DNA of 64,000 bases, from positions 1 to 64,000 of the forward strand of contig LSKJ01000065.1 in assembly GCA_001557035.1 (NCBI GenBank), read 5' to 3'. Positions 49,831 through 58,528 of the stretch are shown piece after piece. The translations under genes and the position numbers were made by a program. The stretch's first letter is position 1. Each line of letters opens with the position of its first letter. The stretch is from Rhodospirillaceae bacterium CCH5-H10. Its GTDB lineage: Bacteria > Pseudomonadota > Alphaproteobacteria > Reyranellales > Reyranellaceae. A model generated the notes under the pieces. The model was given only the letters and a program-made list of their open reading frames with translations. It was not told the DNA's origin and made no database searches.

Positions 49831-50624
49831 CCCGCCAGCTCCTTCGAGCGATGCGAGGCGGCGGCGAGCGCCTTGTCGAACACGGGCTGGATGCCGTCAT
49901 CTGCCATCAGGACGTGCAGGGCCGCGGCGGTGGTGCCGCCGGGGCTGGTGACGTTTACGCGGAGCTGCGACGCGGGCTCCTTCGATTGCTTCAGCAACTC
50001 CCCGCTGCCGGCCACGGTTGCGCGCGCGAGCTGCATGGCCATCTCGGCCGGAAGGCCCGCCTTCACGCCGGCCGCGGCCATCGCCTCGACCAGGAGGAAG
50101 ACATAGGCGGGCCCGCTGCCCGACAGGGCCGTGACCGGATCCATCAGCGCCTCGTCGTCGGCCCACAGGACCTGCCCGACCGCTTCGAGGAGTTCGTGAC
50201 AGTGCTTCTTCTCCGCAGGCGTCACGCTGGCCGCTGCCGTCGCCACGGTGATGCCCTGGCGCACCGCCGCCGGCGTGTTGGGCATGGAGCGCACGATCTT
50301 GGCGGTGTGGCCGAGATGGGCCGCGAAATAGCCCAGCGTCTTGCCGGCCGCGATCGACAGGAACACCGAGCCCTTGCCGGCGAAGCGGCGCAGGTCGGCC
50401 AGGGTCGCATCCATCGATTGCGGCTTCACCGCCAGCACCACGATCTCCGGCGCCTCGCTCACTTCCGTCGAGGAGGAAACGACGCGGACCCCGGCATGAC
50501 GGGGACGGATCGCCTCGACCGGTTCGGCGACGATGATGTCGGCGGCCACGAGGCCGCGCGCCAGCCACCCGTCGAGCATGGCGCCGCCCATCTTGCCGCA
50601 TCCGACCAGCAGCAGCTTGCCCAT
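49827..50624 (-). CDS. proC: Pyrroline-5-carboxylate reductase
   Basis: A 265-residue NAD(P)H enzyme for the last step of proline synthesis. Rossmann motif LLVGCGKMGGAML at the start, VLAVKPQSMD near 62, RSMPNTPAAVRQG near 112 and the family signature PVTALSGSGPAYVFLLVEAM near 163, then VTSPGGTTAAAL near 225. Overlaps the TetR gene by 4 bases and follows the enoyl-CoA hydratase gene after 4 bases. Confidence 0.94.
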   Translation of the reverse strand: MGKLLLVGCGKMGGAMLDGWLARGLVAADIIVAEPVEAIRPRHAGVRVVSSSTEVSEAPEIVVLAVKPQSMDATLADLRRFAGKGSVFLSIAAGKTLGYFAAHLGHTAKIVRSMPNTPAAVRQGITVATAAASVTPAEKKHCHELLEAVGQVLWADDEALMDPVTALSGSGPAYVFLLVEAMAAAGVKAGLPAEMAMQLARATVAGSGELLKQSKEPASQLRVNVTSPGGTTAAALHVLMADDGIQPVFDKALAAASHRSKELAG

Positions 50625-50628
50625 CGTC

Positions 50629-51363
50629 CTAGCGTCCCTTGAATTTGGGATCGCGCTTTTCGCGGAAAGCGTTGGAGCCTTCCTTGCGATCCTCGGAGTT
50701 GGCGATGGTTTCGAGCTTGTAGCGCTCCGGCACGAAGATCTCGGCCGGGCCGCGCGGCAGCGTCTGGTTGGCGAAGTCGCGCAGGGTGCGGATCACCAGC
50801 GGCGCGGACTGGGCGATGACCTTGGCCATACGGCGCGCCTCGGCGCGCTCCTCGCCCAGCGGCACCACCTTGTTCACGAAACCCACGTCGTAGGCGCGCT
50901 TCACCGAGATCTCCTCGCCGAGCAGCAGCAGTTCCATCGCTACCTTGTGCGGCATGCGCGAGACGATGCCGGGCATCAGGCCGCCGAACACGCCGACCTT
51001 GGCCTCGGGATACATGAACTTCGTCGTATCCGCAGACACCATGAGATCGCAGGTCATCACCAGGCAGATGCCGCCGCCGATCACCCAGCCCTGGGTGGCC
51101 GCGATCACCGGCTTGGTCAGCGCGTGGCTGACGTGCGGGACGGCCTTCCACATGGCGGCGGGCGGATTGTTGAGGTCGGCGCCGACGCAGAAGGCCGGGC
51201 CGTCGGCCTGCAGCACCGCGACCTGGTCGTCGCCCGCCTCGAAGGCGCGATAGGCGTCGTAGAGCCCGTCGCACAGCTCCTGGGTCAGCGCATTGCGCTT
51301 CTCCGGGCGCATCATGGTGATGGTGGTGATACCTTCGCTCGACTCGACTTTGACCAGACTCAC
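50629..51363 (-). CDS. Enoyl-CoA hydratase/isomerase family protein
   Basis: A 244-residue crotonase-fold enzyme. RPEKRNALTQEL near residue 19, FCVGADLNNPP near 58 (first oxyanion-hole strand), and QGWVIGGGICLVMTCDLMVSADTTKF near 90-115 (second). The two glutamates of enoyl-CoA hydratase are not evident at the usual positions (PEAKVGVFGGLMPG near 118 holds one), so isomerase or another crotonase activity is possible. GTG start. First gene of a minus-strand group with proC and TetR. Confidence 0.85.
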   Translation of the reverse strand: MSLVKVESSEGITTITMMRPEKRNALTQELCDGLYDAYRAFEAGDDQVAVLQADGPAFCVGADLNNPPAAMWKAVPHVSHALTKPVIAATQGWVIGGGICLVMTCDLMVSADTTKFMYPEAKVGVFGGLMPGIVSRMPHKVAMELLLLGEEISVKRAYDVGFVNKVVPLGEERAEARRMAKVIAQSAPLVIRTLRDFANQTLPRGPAEIFVPERYKLETIANSEDRKEGSNAFREKRDPKFKGR

Positions 51364-51432
51364 GGCGTCCTCCAGTGCTTCTTGCGCCGGATGCTACCAG
51401 CCGACCATACTCGCCGCATCAGGAGAGCTGCC

Positions 51433-51699
51433 ATGCAAACCCGCAATCCCTTCATCGACGACCTCACCAAGGTGGCCAACGGCGCCATGGGGGCACTGAC
51501 CGGCGTGAAGGACGAGGTCGAGGCCCGCGTGCGCGACCAGATCGCCAAGATCCTGGACGGCATGGACATTCCGCGCCGCGACGAGTTCGACGCCGTGAAG
51601 GCGATGGCCGCCAGGGCGCGCGAGGAGAACGAGGAGCTGAGGAAGCAGATCGCCGAGCTGCAGGCCAGGCTCGGCGGCGCCGCCGGCCCCGAAGCGTAG
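51433..51699 (+). CDS. ubiK: UbiK-like accessory factor (BMFP domain)
   Basis: An 88-residue mostly helical protein with N-terminal NPFIDDLTKVANGAMGALTGVKDEVEARVRDQIAKIL and a C-terminal coiled coil (REENEELRKQIAELQARLG). This is the BMFP/UbiK family, small trimeric factors for aerobic ubiquinone synthesis that contact membrane lipid. AGGAGAG precedes the ATG. Divergent from the enoyl-CoA hydratase gene. Confidence 0.85.
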   Translation: MQTRNPFIDDLTKVANGAMGALTGVKDEVEARVRDQIAKILDGMDIPRRDEFDAVKAMAARAREENEELRKQIAELQARLGGAAGPEA

Positions 51700-51711
51700 G
51701 GCGCGGGAACG

Positions 51712-53727
51712 ATGCGCGTCGGTGTCGAGGTTGGCGGAACATTCACCGACCTCGTCGCCGTCGAAGGCGGCCGGCTGGTCGTCACCAAGGTCCCGAGCAC
51801 GCCCAAGTCGCCCGATGTCGGCGCCTTCGCGGCGCTGACGGCGTCGGGCATCGACCTCGCCCGCATCGAGGATCTCGGCCACGGCTCGACCGTCGCCACC
51901 AACGCGGTGCTGGAGCGCAAGGGTGCGACGGTTGCGTTCATCGCGACGGCAGGCTTTCGCGACCTGCTGTTCATGCAGCGTCACGACCGGCGCAACATCT
52001 ACGATCTCTTTTATGCCAAACCCGCACCGCCGGTGCGTCGCAAGGATTGCTTCGAGGCGGTCGAACGGCTGCGCGCCGACGGCTCGGTCGAGACGCCGCT
52101 CGACGAGGCGAAGGTAAAGACCGAGCTGCTGCCGGCGCTCAAGGACGGCGGCTATCGCGCGGTCGCGATCTGCCTGCTGAACGCCTATGCCGATCCGGTG
52201 CACGAGAAGCGGCTGGCCGCGCTGATCGGCGAGGCCCTGCCCGGCGTGCTCGTGACCTGCAGTCATCAGGTCGCGCGCGAGTTCCGTGAATTCGAGCGCG
52301 CCTCGACGACTTTGCTGTCAGCCTATGTGCAGCCGGTGATCGACGGCTACCTGCACCGCTTCGAGGGCAAGCTCGCCAAAGCGGGCTTCAAGGGCCGCTT
52401 CACGGTGATGCAATCCAACGGCGGACGCCTGCCCGCCGAGGCGATGCGCCAGAGCGCCATCACCGCGCTCTATTCCGGTCCCGCGGCGGGCGTGGTCGGC
52501 GCCACGCGGCAGGCCGCCCGCTCCGGCTACAAGGATCTCATCACCTTCGACATGGGCGGCACCTCGACCGATGTGTGCCTGGTGCAGGACGGACGGCCGT
52601 CGCTGGCGGCCGAGACCGAGATCGACGGCCTGCCGATCCGCACGCCCGTGCTCGATATCGTTTCCGTCGGCGCCGGCGGCGGCTCGCTCGCCTGGGTCGA
52701 CGATGGCGGCATGCTGAGGGTCGGCCCGCAGAGCGCCGGCGCCGATCCCGGCCCCGCCTGCTACGGCCGCGGCGGCACCGAGCCCGCGACGACGGACGCG
52801 CATATCGTCATCGGCACGATCCGGCCGGGCGCGTTTCTCGGCGGCCGCATGCAACTCGACGGCGAGGCGGCGCGCCGCGCCTTCGAGCCGCTGGCCGAGC
52901 GCTTTGCGCTGAGCGTCGAGCAGGCCGCCTCCTCGGCGCTGCAGCTCGCCGACGCCAACATCGTGCGCGCCATCCAGCTCGTCTCGACCGAACGCGGCCG
53001 CGATCCGCGCGACTATGCGCTGGTGCCCTTCGGCGGCGCGGGCCCGCTGCATGCCGCGCGCATCGCCGAGGAACTCGGCATCTCGACCATCGTCGTGCCA
53101 CCCAATGCCGGCGTGATCTCGGCCTACGGGCTGGTCGCGTCGGACTACACCAAGTTCGACGCCGTCACGCGCAAGATGAAGCTCGACGACACGGCCGCGC
53201 GCGACGCCGGGCGCATCTTCGGCGAGATGCGTGACCGGCTCTCCGCGCAGTTCGCCGACATGAAGCTGCCGGGCACGCTCGACTACACGCACACGCTCGA
53301 CATGCGCTTCGTGGGCCAGGCCTTCGAGGTCGGTGTCGAAATTCCGGCGGATCGTCTGGCCTCGCTCGATGCGGCCTATCTCGCCGGACTGTTCGCCGAC
53401 GCCCATCACCGCACCTTCATGCACGGCGCCAACCTCGACCGCCCTGTCGAGATCGTGACCTTGCGCGTCGGCGCCACGCTCCCGATCGGCGGCGCCCCGA
53501 AGCTCGACCGCGAGAAACTCGCAGCCCGCGCGCCCGAGCAGGCGAAGATCTTCCATGGCGAGGCCTGGCTCGATTGCGCCCGCCACACCGCCGAGGCGCT
53601 GGCCGCCGGCCAGCAGATCACGGGCCCCGCCGTCATCGAGGGCTACACCGCAACGACCTGGGTGCCGCCCGGATGGACGGCCGAGCTCGACGACGCGGAC
53701 AATCTGATCCTCCGGAGATCGCCATGA
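51712..53727 (+). CDS. hyuA: Hydantoinase/oxoprolinase subunit A family protein (paired with HyuB)
   Basis: A 671-residue paralogue of the protein at 2451-4496. VGVEVGGTFTDLVAVEGG at the N terminus, HGSTVATNAVLERKGA near 58, LITFDMGGTSTDVCLV near 275, VPFGGAGPLHAARIAEELG near 440. ATP-dependent opening of cyclic amides, or carboxylation in relatives. It overlaps hyuB by 4 bases (ATGA at 53724-53727), so the two chains are made together as in functional hydantoinases. It starts 12 bases after ubiK on the same strand. Confidence 0.88.
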   Translation: MRVGVEVGGTFTDLVAVEGGRLVVTKVPSTPKSPDVGAFAALTASGIDLARIEDLGHGSTVATNAVLERKGATVAFIATAGFRDLLFMQRHDRRNIYDLFYAKPAPPVRRKDCFEAVERLRADGSVETPLDEAKVKTELLPALKDGGYRAVAICLLNAYADPVHEKRLAALIGEALPGVLVTCSHQVAREFREFERASTTLLSAYVQPVIDGYLHRFEGKLAKAGFKGRFTVMQSNGGRLPAEAMRQSAITALYSGPAAGVVGATRQAARSGYKDLITFDMGGTSTDVCLVQDGRPSLAAETEIDGLPIRTPVLDIVSVGAGGGSLAWVDDGGMLRVGPQSAGADPGPACYGRGGTEPATTDAHIVIGTIRPGAFLGGRMQLDGEAARRAFEPLAERFALSVEQAASSALQLADANIVRAIQLVSTERGRDPRDYALVPFGGAGPLHAARIAEELGISTIVVPPNAGVISAYGLVASDYTKFDAVTRKMKLDDTAARDAGRIFGEMRDRLSAQFADMKLPGTLDYTHTLDMRFVGQAFEVGVEIPADRLASLDAAYLAGLFADAHHRTFMHGANLDRPVEIVTLRVGATLPIGGAPKLDREKLAARAPEQAKIFHGEAWLDCARHTAEALAAGQQITGPAVIEGYTATTWVPPGWTAELDDADNLILRRSP

Positions 53728-55391
53728 GCCAGCTCGGTCCGATCGACTATGCCGTCATCAGCCAGGCGCTGATCGCCGGCGCCCGAGAGATGGGCGTGAA
53801 GCTGATCCGCTCGGCCTACTCGACCATCCTGCGCGAGGCGCGCGACGGTTCGGCGGGCCTGATGGACCGCGACGGCAACACGGTGGCGCAGGCCGAGCTG
53901 ATCCCGATGCAGCTCGGCCCGATCGGCGAGACGTTGCGCGCCTGCCTGCGCCGCCATCCCGTCGAGACGCTGCAGGAAGGCGATTTCCTCATCAACAACG
54001 ACCCGTTCGAGGGCGGCCAGCATATCCCCGACGTGTTCATCTTCACGCCGATCTTCGTCAGCGGCCGGGTCGTCGGTTTCGGCGCCTCGGTGGCGCATCA
54101 TCTCGACCTGGGCGGCGGCGCGCCCGGCCTCAACATCCATGCCTCGGACGTCTACCAGGAAGGGCTGCGCTTCCCGCCCACGCGCTACAGTTTCGAGCAC
54201 GACTGGAACGGCGGCTCGTTCGAGCGGCTCGTGACGGCCAACGTGCGCGTGCCCGACCTCACGATCGGCGACTTCAACGCGCAGTTCGCCGCCAACGCCA
54301 TAGGGGTGTTGCGGGTGAAGCAGCTCTGCGAGCGCTACGGCACCGACAAGGTCGAGGCCGCGATGCGCGAGATGCAGGATTATTCCGAGCGCCGCGTGCG
54401 CGCCGCCATCGCGCAGGCCCCGAAGGGCACCTTCTACGGCGAGGACGCGGTCGACGACGACGGGCTCACCGACGAGCCGCTGGTGGTGAAGGCCAGGGTC
54501 ACGATTGCCGAGGATTCGGTCGAGATCGATTTCGAGGGGACCTGCGCGCAGGTGAAGCGCAACCTCAACTGCCCCTATTCCAGCACGCTGTCGGCGGCGC
54601 TCTCCTGCGTGAAGTCGGTGCTGACCAGTCCCGACATCCCCTACAACGAGGGCATGGCGCGGCCGATCACCATCAAAGTGCCCTACGGCTCGCTGCTCAA
54701 TCCGCGGCCGCCGGCGCCGGTGCGCGCGCGCATGATCCCGGCCTATCGCGTCTTCAACGCGGTGATGAAGGCGATGGCCCAGGCGCTGCCCGACAAGGTC
54801 ATCGCCACCGGCTTCGACTGCACCACCGCCTTCTGCCTCTCCCATCTCGGCGAGAAAGGCTACAGCGTCTATCTGGAGATCTTCGGCGGCGGCTATGGCG
54901 CCTCGCGCGACGCCGACGGTTGCGACGCCGTCGATTCGCCGCTCAGCAACTGCTCCAACGCGCCGGTCGAATCGCTCGACATCGACTACAGCTTCTTCCG
55001 CATCGTCGGCTACGAGCTGGCGCCCGACTCGTTTGGCCTCGGCGCGCGACGCGGCGGCGCGGGCTTCACGCGGCGCTGCGAGATCCTGCGCGACGACGTG
55101 CAGCTCGCCATCTACTCCGACCGTTTCCGCCTCGCCCCCGAAGGCCTTCTGGGCGGCGAGCCCGGCCAGCGCGGCTACTGCCGCGTCTTCCGCGCCAACG
55201 GCACCGTCGAGGAGCTGAAGAGCAAGGCCGCCCTCGATCTCGGCAAGGGCGACATCGTCGAGATGTTCGTAGGCGGTGGCGCGGGCTTCGGCCGGGTCGT
55301 CGAGCGTCCCGACGCGATGATCGAGCGCGACCTCGCCGACGGGCTGCTCACGCGCGACCCGCGCAGCGCGCGGAAGATGGCGGCGGAGTAG
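53724..55391 (+). CDS. hyuB: Hydantoinase/oxoprolinase subunit B family protein
   Basis: A 555-residue B subunit. GAREMGVKLIRSAYSTILREARDGSAGLMDRDG near residue 18, NNDPFEGGQHIPDVFIFTPIF near 92 and VAHHLDLGGGAPGL near 122 with the metal-type histidines, and the C-terminal GGGAGFG block near 520. CGGAGA precedes the ATG. The genes after it converge with zero spacing (the GST ends at 55392). Substrate unknown; cyclic imide or 5-oxoproline-like compounds are family precedents. Confidence 0.88.
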   Translation: MSQLGPIDYAVISQALIAGAREMGVKLIRSAYSTILREARDGSAGLMDRDGNTVAQAELIPMQLGPIGETLRACLRRHPVETLQEGDFLINNDPFEGGQHIPDVFIFTPIFVSGRVVGFGASVAHHLDLGGGAPGLNIHASDVYQEGLRFPPTRYSFEHDWNGGSFERLVTANVRVPDLTIGDFNAQFAANAIGVLRVKQLCERYGTDKVEAAMREMQDYSERRVRAAIAQAPKGTFYGEDAVDDDGLTDEPLVVKARVTIAEDSVEIDFEGTCAQVKRNLNCPYSSTLSAALSCVKSVLTSPDIPYNEGMARPITIKVPYGSLLNPRPPAPVRARMIPAYRVFNAVMKAMAQALPDKVIATGFDCTTAFCLSHLGEKGYSVYLEIFGGGYGASRDADGCDAVDSPLSNCSNAPVESLDIDYSFFRIVGYELAPDSFGLGARRGGAGFTRRCEILRDDVQLAIYSDRFRLAPEGLLGGEPGQRGYCRVFRANGTVEELKSKAALDLGKGDIVEMFVGGGAGFGRVVERPDAMIERDLADGLLTRDPRSARKMAAE

Positions 55392-56048
55392 CTACACGTA
55401 GCAGTGCAGCCGCTTGCCGGGGAGCAGGTCGTACGGCGACTTCCAGCCAGGAAGCGCGGCCATGCGCTGGAGCCACGCATGCACGGCGGGATGGCTGACC
55501 GCGAGGTCGTAGCCCGCCTCGTTCTTGGGGAACGACAGATAGGCCATCATCGAGATGTCCGCGATGGTCGGCCGGTCGCCGATCGCGAAGGCACGCTTCG
55601 CCAGGTGGCCGTTAAGGATGCCGAGATAGTCGTCGATGCGCTTGCGCATGAAGTCGAGCACGACGGGATCGACCGAACGAAGGAAGGCGCGGTTGTAGCG
55701 GTAGGTCGCCATGAAGCCGGTGAGCTTGTGGTTGTCCCAGAACAGCCAGCGCAGGATCTCGAACTTCTCCACTTCGCTCGTTGCGCCGAAGCGGCCATGG
55801 CGTTCGGCGAGCCGCAGCAGGATCGGCGCGGTCTGGGTCAGGCGCTCGCCATCCTCCTCCAGCACGGGGATCTCGCCCATCTCGTTGACCGTGGCGCGCC
55901 ATTCTGTCGTGCGCGTGACGCCGCCGCCGAAATCCGTCCAGATCGGCTCGAAGGTTTGCCCGCACAGCGTCAGCATCAGCGCCAGCTTGTAGCTGTTGCC
56001 CGATTCAGGGAAGTAATGGAGGCGATAGGTTGGCGATGGCCGGTTCAT
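55392..56048 (-). CDS. Glutathione S-transferase family protein
   Basis: A 218-residue GST. YRLHYFPESGNSYKLALMLTLCG at the start gives the serine/asparagine active region (SGNS), NEMGEIPVLEEDGERLTQTAPILLRLAE near 55-82 the glutathione site, and GDRPTIADISMMAYLSF near 158 the helical-domain signature. The frame is open far upstream but only as a shadow of the next gene. A family C repeat lies directly upstream. Confidence 0.86.
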   Translation of the reverse strand: MNRPSPTYRLHYFPESGNSYKLALMLTLCGQTFEPIWTDFGGGVTRTTEWRATVNEMGEIPVLEEDGERLTQTAPILLRLAERHGRFGATSEVEKFEILRWLFWDNHKLTGFMATYRYNRAFLRSVDPVVLDFMRKRIDDYLGILNGHLAKRAFAIGDRPTIADISMMAYLSFPKNEAGYDLAVSHPAVHAWLQRMAALPGWKSPYDLLPGKRLHCYV

Positions 56049-56079
56049 GGCAGCACGGTAGACCGTGTCGCCGTGGAGT

Positions 56080-56176
56080 AAAGGTCCCTCGCTTACGCTC
56101 GGGATGACAATTGTGCGCTGGCGCACAACGTGCGTCCCAACAACGTTGTCATCCCGAGCGTAGCCGAGGGACCTTT
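56080..56176. repeat. Family C repeat, copy 2
   Basis: Arms at 56080-56109 and 56147-56176 (30 bases each, two mismatches) identical on the left to copy 1 at 27571. The centre differs from copy 1 and holds a TTGTGCGC-TG-GCGCACAA hairpin. It ends 4 bases after the stop side of the class IV gene and sits between two minus-strand genes. Confidence 0.88.
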
Positions 56177-56179
56177 GCG

Positions 56180-57094
56180 TTACAGCGCCCCGACCGACTT
56201 CAGATAGAGGTCGCTCGCTTCCTTCGTGACCTTGCCCGCCTTCCCGTCGGCAATCAGGCGGCCGTCGACTTTCGTCACCGGCGTGACGCCGCCCAGGGTG
56301 CCGGTCACGAAGGCTTCGTCGGCGGAATAGACCTGGGCGAGCGTGAAGTCGCATTCTTTCGCCACGTTGCCGGCGGCGCGCCAGGCGTCGATCACGTTCT
56401 GCTGGGTGATGCCTTTGAAGCTGTAAAGGCTGGTCGAGGTCCAGAGCTCGCGACCGCGCACGATGAAGAAGTTGGTCGAATTGCACGAGGCCACGAAGCC
56501 GCGCGGGTCGAGCATCAGCGCCTCGTCGGCGCCGGCCTTGATGGCCTGGATCAGCGCCTGGATCAGATTGAGCCGCGAGTGCGAGTTGAGGCGCAGGTCG
56601 AACTGGTCCGGGTTGGTCGTGCGGAAGGTCGAGGTGAAGAGCGAGTAACCCTTGGCTTTGGCCTCGGGGATCGGCGTCTTGTATTCGGCGACGCAGACGA
56701 TCGTCGCCTTGCCGATCACGAAGCGCGGATCCTGGTTGGGCGTCTTCTTGAGGCCGCGCGTGATCATGAGGCGAACATGGGCGCCGTCGGTCATGCCGTT
56801 CTTCGCCAGCGTATCGGTCACGACCTTGGTCACGCCGGCGCGGTCGAGCCCGATGTCGAGATCGATCGAGCGCGCGCCCTCGAACAGGCGATCGAGATGC
56901 GCGTCGAGGCTGATCAGCCTGCCCTTCACGAGGCGCAGGCCTTCCCACACGCCATCGCCCAGCACGAAGCCGGAATCGAACACCGAGACGCTGGCCTCGT
57001 TGCGCGGCGCGAAGGCGCCGTTCACATAGACCAGCACCTGGTCGTTGCGCGCATCGGCCAGATAGGCCTGGGCGCTCGCCTGTTCCGTCGTCAT
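56180..57094 (-). CDS. Class IV aminotransferase homologue lacking the catalytic lysine
   Basis: A 304-residue protein with the complete fold type IV frame: FDSGFVLGDGVWEGLRLVKGRL near 39-60, an arginine near 108, and ADEALMLDPRGFVASCNSTNFFIV near 189-212. In the alignment with DAAT, PabC and the IlvE proteins of this window, the PLP lysine position is N170 (LRLNSHSRLNLIQ) and the cofactor glutamate position is S203 (VASCNSTNFF). So it may not bind PLP as a Schiff base and may have a different chemistry. Last gene of an amino acid ABC-transporter operon, 10 bases after the ATPase gene. Confidence 0.85.
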   Translation of the reverse strand: MTTEQASAQAYLADARNDQVLVYVNGAFAPRNEASVSVFDSGFVLGDGVWEGLRLVKGRLISLDAHLDRLFEGARSIDLDIGLDRAGVTKVVTDTLAKNGMTDGAHVRLMITRGLKKTPNQDPRFVIGKATIVCVAEYKTPIPEAKAKGYSLFTSTFRTTNPDQFDLRLNSHSRLNLIQALIQAIKAGADEALMLDPRGFVASCNSTNFFIVRGRELWTSTSLYSFKGITQQNVIDAWRAAGNVAKECDFTLAQVYSADEAFVTGTLGGVTPVTKVDGRLIADGKAGKVTKEASDLYLKSVGAL

Positions 57095-57104
57095 GGCATG
57101 TTCC

Positions 57105-57872
57105 CTAGAAGCTGAATTGCTTGTGGCTGGCGAGGAAGGCGCGGGTGCGCTCCTTCTTCGGGTTCTTGAGGACTTCGTCCGGCGTGCCCTGCTCGTGGAT
57201 GGCGCCGTCGGCCAGGAAGATCACGCGCGTGGCGACGTGGTAGGCGAAGCCCAGCTCGTGCGTGACCAGCAGCATGGTGCGGCCTTCCTTCGCGAGCGCC
57301 AGGATGACGTTCAGCACTTCGCCGACCAGCTCCGGGTCAAGCGCCGAGGTGGGCTCGTCGAACAGCAGCATCTCGGGGTCCATGGCGAGCGCGCGCGCAA
57401 TGGCGACCCGCTGCTTCTGGCCGCCCGAGAGATGCGCGGGATAGGTGTCCGCCTTCTCGGCAAGGCCGACCCGCGCCAGCTCCTTCCGCGCCCGCGCCTC
57501 GGCTTCCGCCTTGGGCATGCCGCGCACGGTGCGCAGACCTTCCATCACGTTGCCGATCGCGGTCATGTGCGGGAACAGATTGAACTGCTGGAACACCATG
57601 CCGACCCGCTGCCGCACCTGGATCAGCTCGGCTTCGCGATAGATCCGCTCGCCGGCCCTGCCTTCGCGGCCCAGCATCTGGCCGTCGAGCGCGATGGTGC
57701 CGCCGCCCGGGCGCTCCATGAAGTTGAGGCAGCGCAGCAGCGTGCTCTTGCCCGAGCCCGAGGCGCCCAGGATCGCGATGCGCTCGCCGCGTTTCACATC
57801 GAGGTCGATGCCGCGCAGCACGTCGGTGGCGCCGAACCGCTTGGTCAGGCCGCTGACCTTCAGGATCGTCAT
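57105..57872 (-). CDS. Polar amino acid ABC transporter ATP-binding protein
   Basis: A 255-residue GlnQ/HisP-type ATPase. Walker A GASGSGKST near residue 37, signature LSGGQKQRVAIARAL near 147, Walker B MLLFDEPTSALDPE near 170, HELGFAYHVA switch histidine near 207. ATGA overlap with the permease upstream. It pairs with two permeases and a binding protein to form one importer. Confidence 0.9.
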   Translation of the reverse strand: MTILKVSGLTKRFGATDVLRGIDLDVKRGERIAILGASGSGKSTLLRCLNFMERPGGGTIALDGQMLGREGRAGERIYREAELIQVRQRVGMVFQQFNLFPHMTAIGNVMEGLRTVRGMPKAEAEARARKELARVGLAEKADTYPAHLSGGQKQRVAIARALAMDPEMLLFDEPTSALDPELVGEVLNVILALAKEGRTMLLVTHELGFAYHVATRVIFLADGAIHEQGTPDEVLKNPKKERTRAFLASHKQFSF

Positions 57873-58528
57873 TCGTCCCTCTTCAGCCGGCGTTCGAGGA
57901 AGTAGCTGAACTGGACCAGCGGCCACAGGAACACGAAGAAGATCACCGCGACGGCGGTGTAGGCCTCGATCGGATTGTAGTTGAGCGAGGCGATCAGCTT
58001 GCCCTGCTGCAGCAGCTCGACATAGGCGACGGCTGAGGCCAGCGTCGACATCTTGAAGATTTCGATGGCGCGGTTGGTCAGCGCCGGCAGCATGCGCTTC
58101 AGGGCCTGCGGGAGAATGATCCGCCGCATCGCCTGGCCCCAGCGCATGCCCAGCGCCCGCGCCCCGTCCCACTGGCCGGTCTCGATCGACTGGATGCCGC
58201 CGCGATAGATCTCGGCCGAGAAGGCCGCTGAGTTGAGCGAGATGCCGAGCGAGGCGGCGGCGAGCGGCGAGATCTGGAAGGGCAGCAGGATCGGCAGGGC
58301 GAAGTAGAACCACAGGATCTGCACGAGCACCGGCGTATTGCGGAAGAACTCGACGAAGACCGTGGCCGGGATGTGGATCCAGCGGTTGCGCGAATAGCGC
58401 CCGAGGCCGACCAGCAGGCCGAGGCTGAGGCCCAGCACCAGGCAGATGGCGAAGATGCGCAGGGTGCCCGCCGCACCGACCAGCAGCGCATCGGTGTTCT
58501 CGAAGACCGAGGCGAAATCCCAGCGCAT
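57869..58528 (-). CDS. Polar amino acid ABC transporter permease (second)
   Basis: A 219-residue HisM/GltK-type permease. EFFRNTPVLVQILWFYFALPILLPF near 60 is the family signature and WDGARALGMRWGQAMRRIILPQALKRMLPAL near 125-155 the EAA loop contacting the ATPase. About five membrane helices. Its ATG overlaps the stop of the first permease by one base (TGATG). Confidence 0.9.
   Translation of the reverse strand: MRWDFASVFENTDALLVGAAGTLRIFAICLVLGLSLGLLVGLGRYSRNRWIHIPATVFVEFFRNTPVLVQILWFYFALPILLPFQISPLAAASLGISLNSAAFSAEIYRGGIQSIETGQWDGARALGMRWGQAMRRIILPQALKRMLPALTNRAIEIFKMSTLASAVAYVELLQQGKLIASLNYNPIEAYTAVAVIFFVFLWPLVQFSYFLERRLKRDE

Noticed and set aside
56111-57115. A 334-codon plus-strand frame opposite the class IV gene
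   Set aside because: Antisense shadow starting in the family C repeat; no domain seen.
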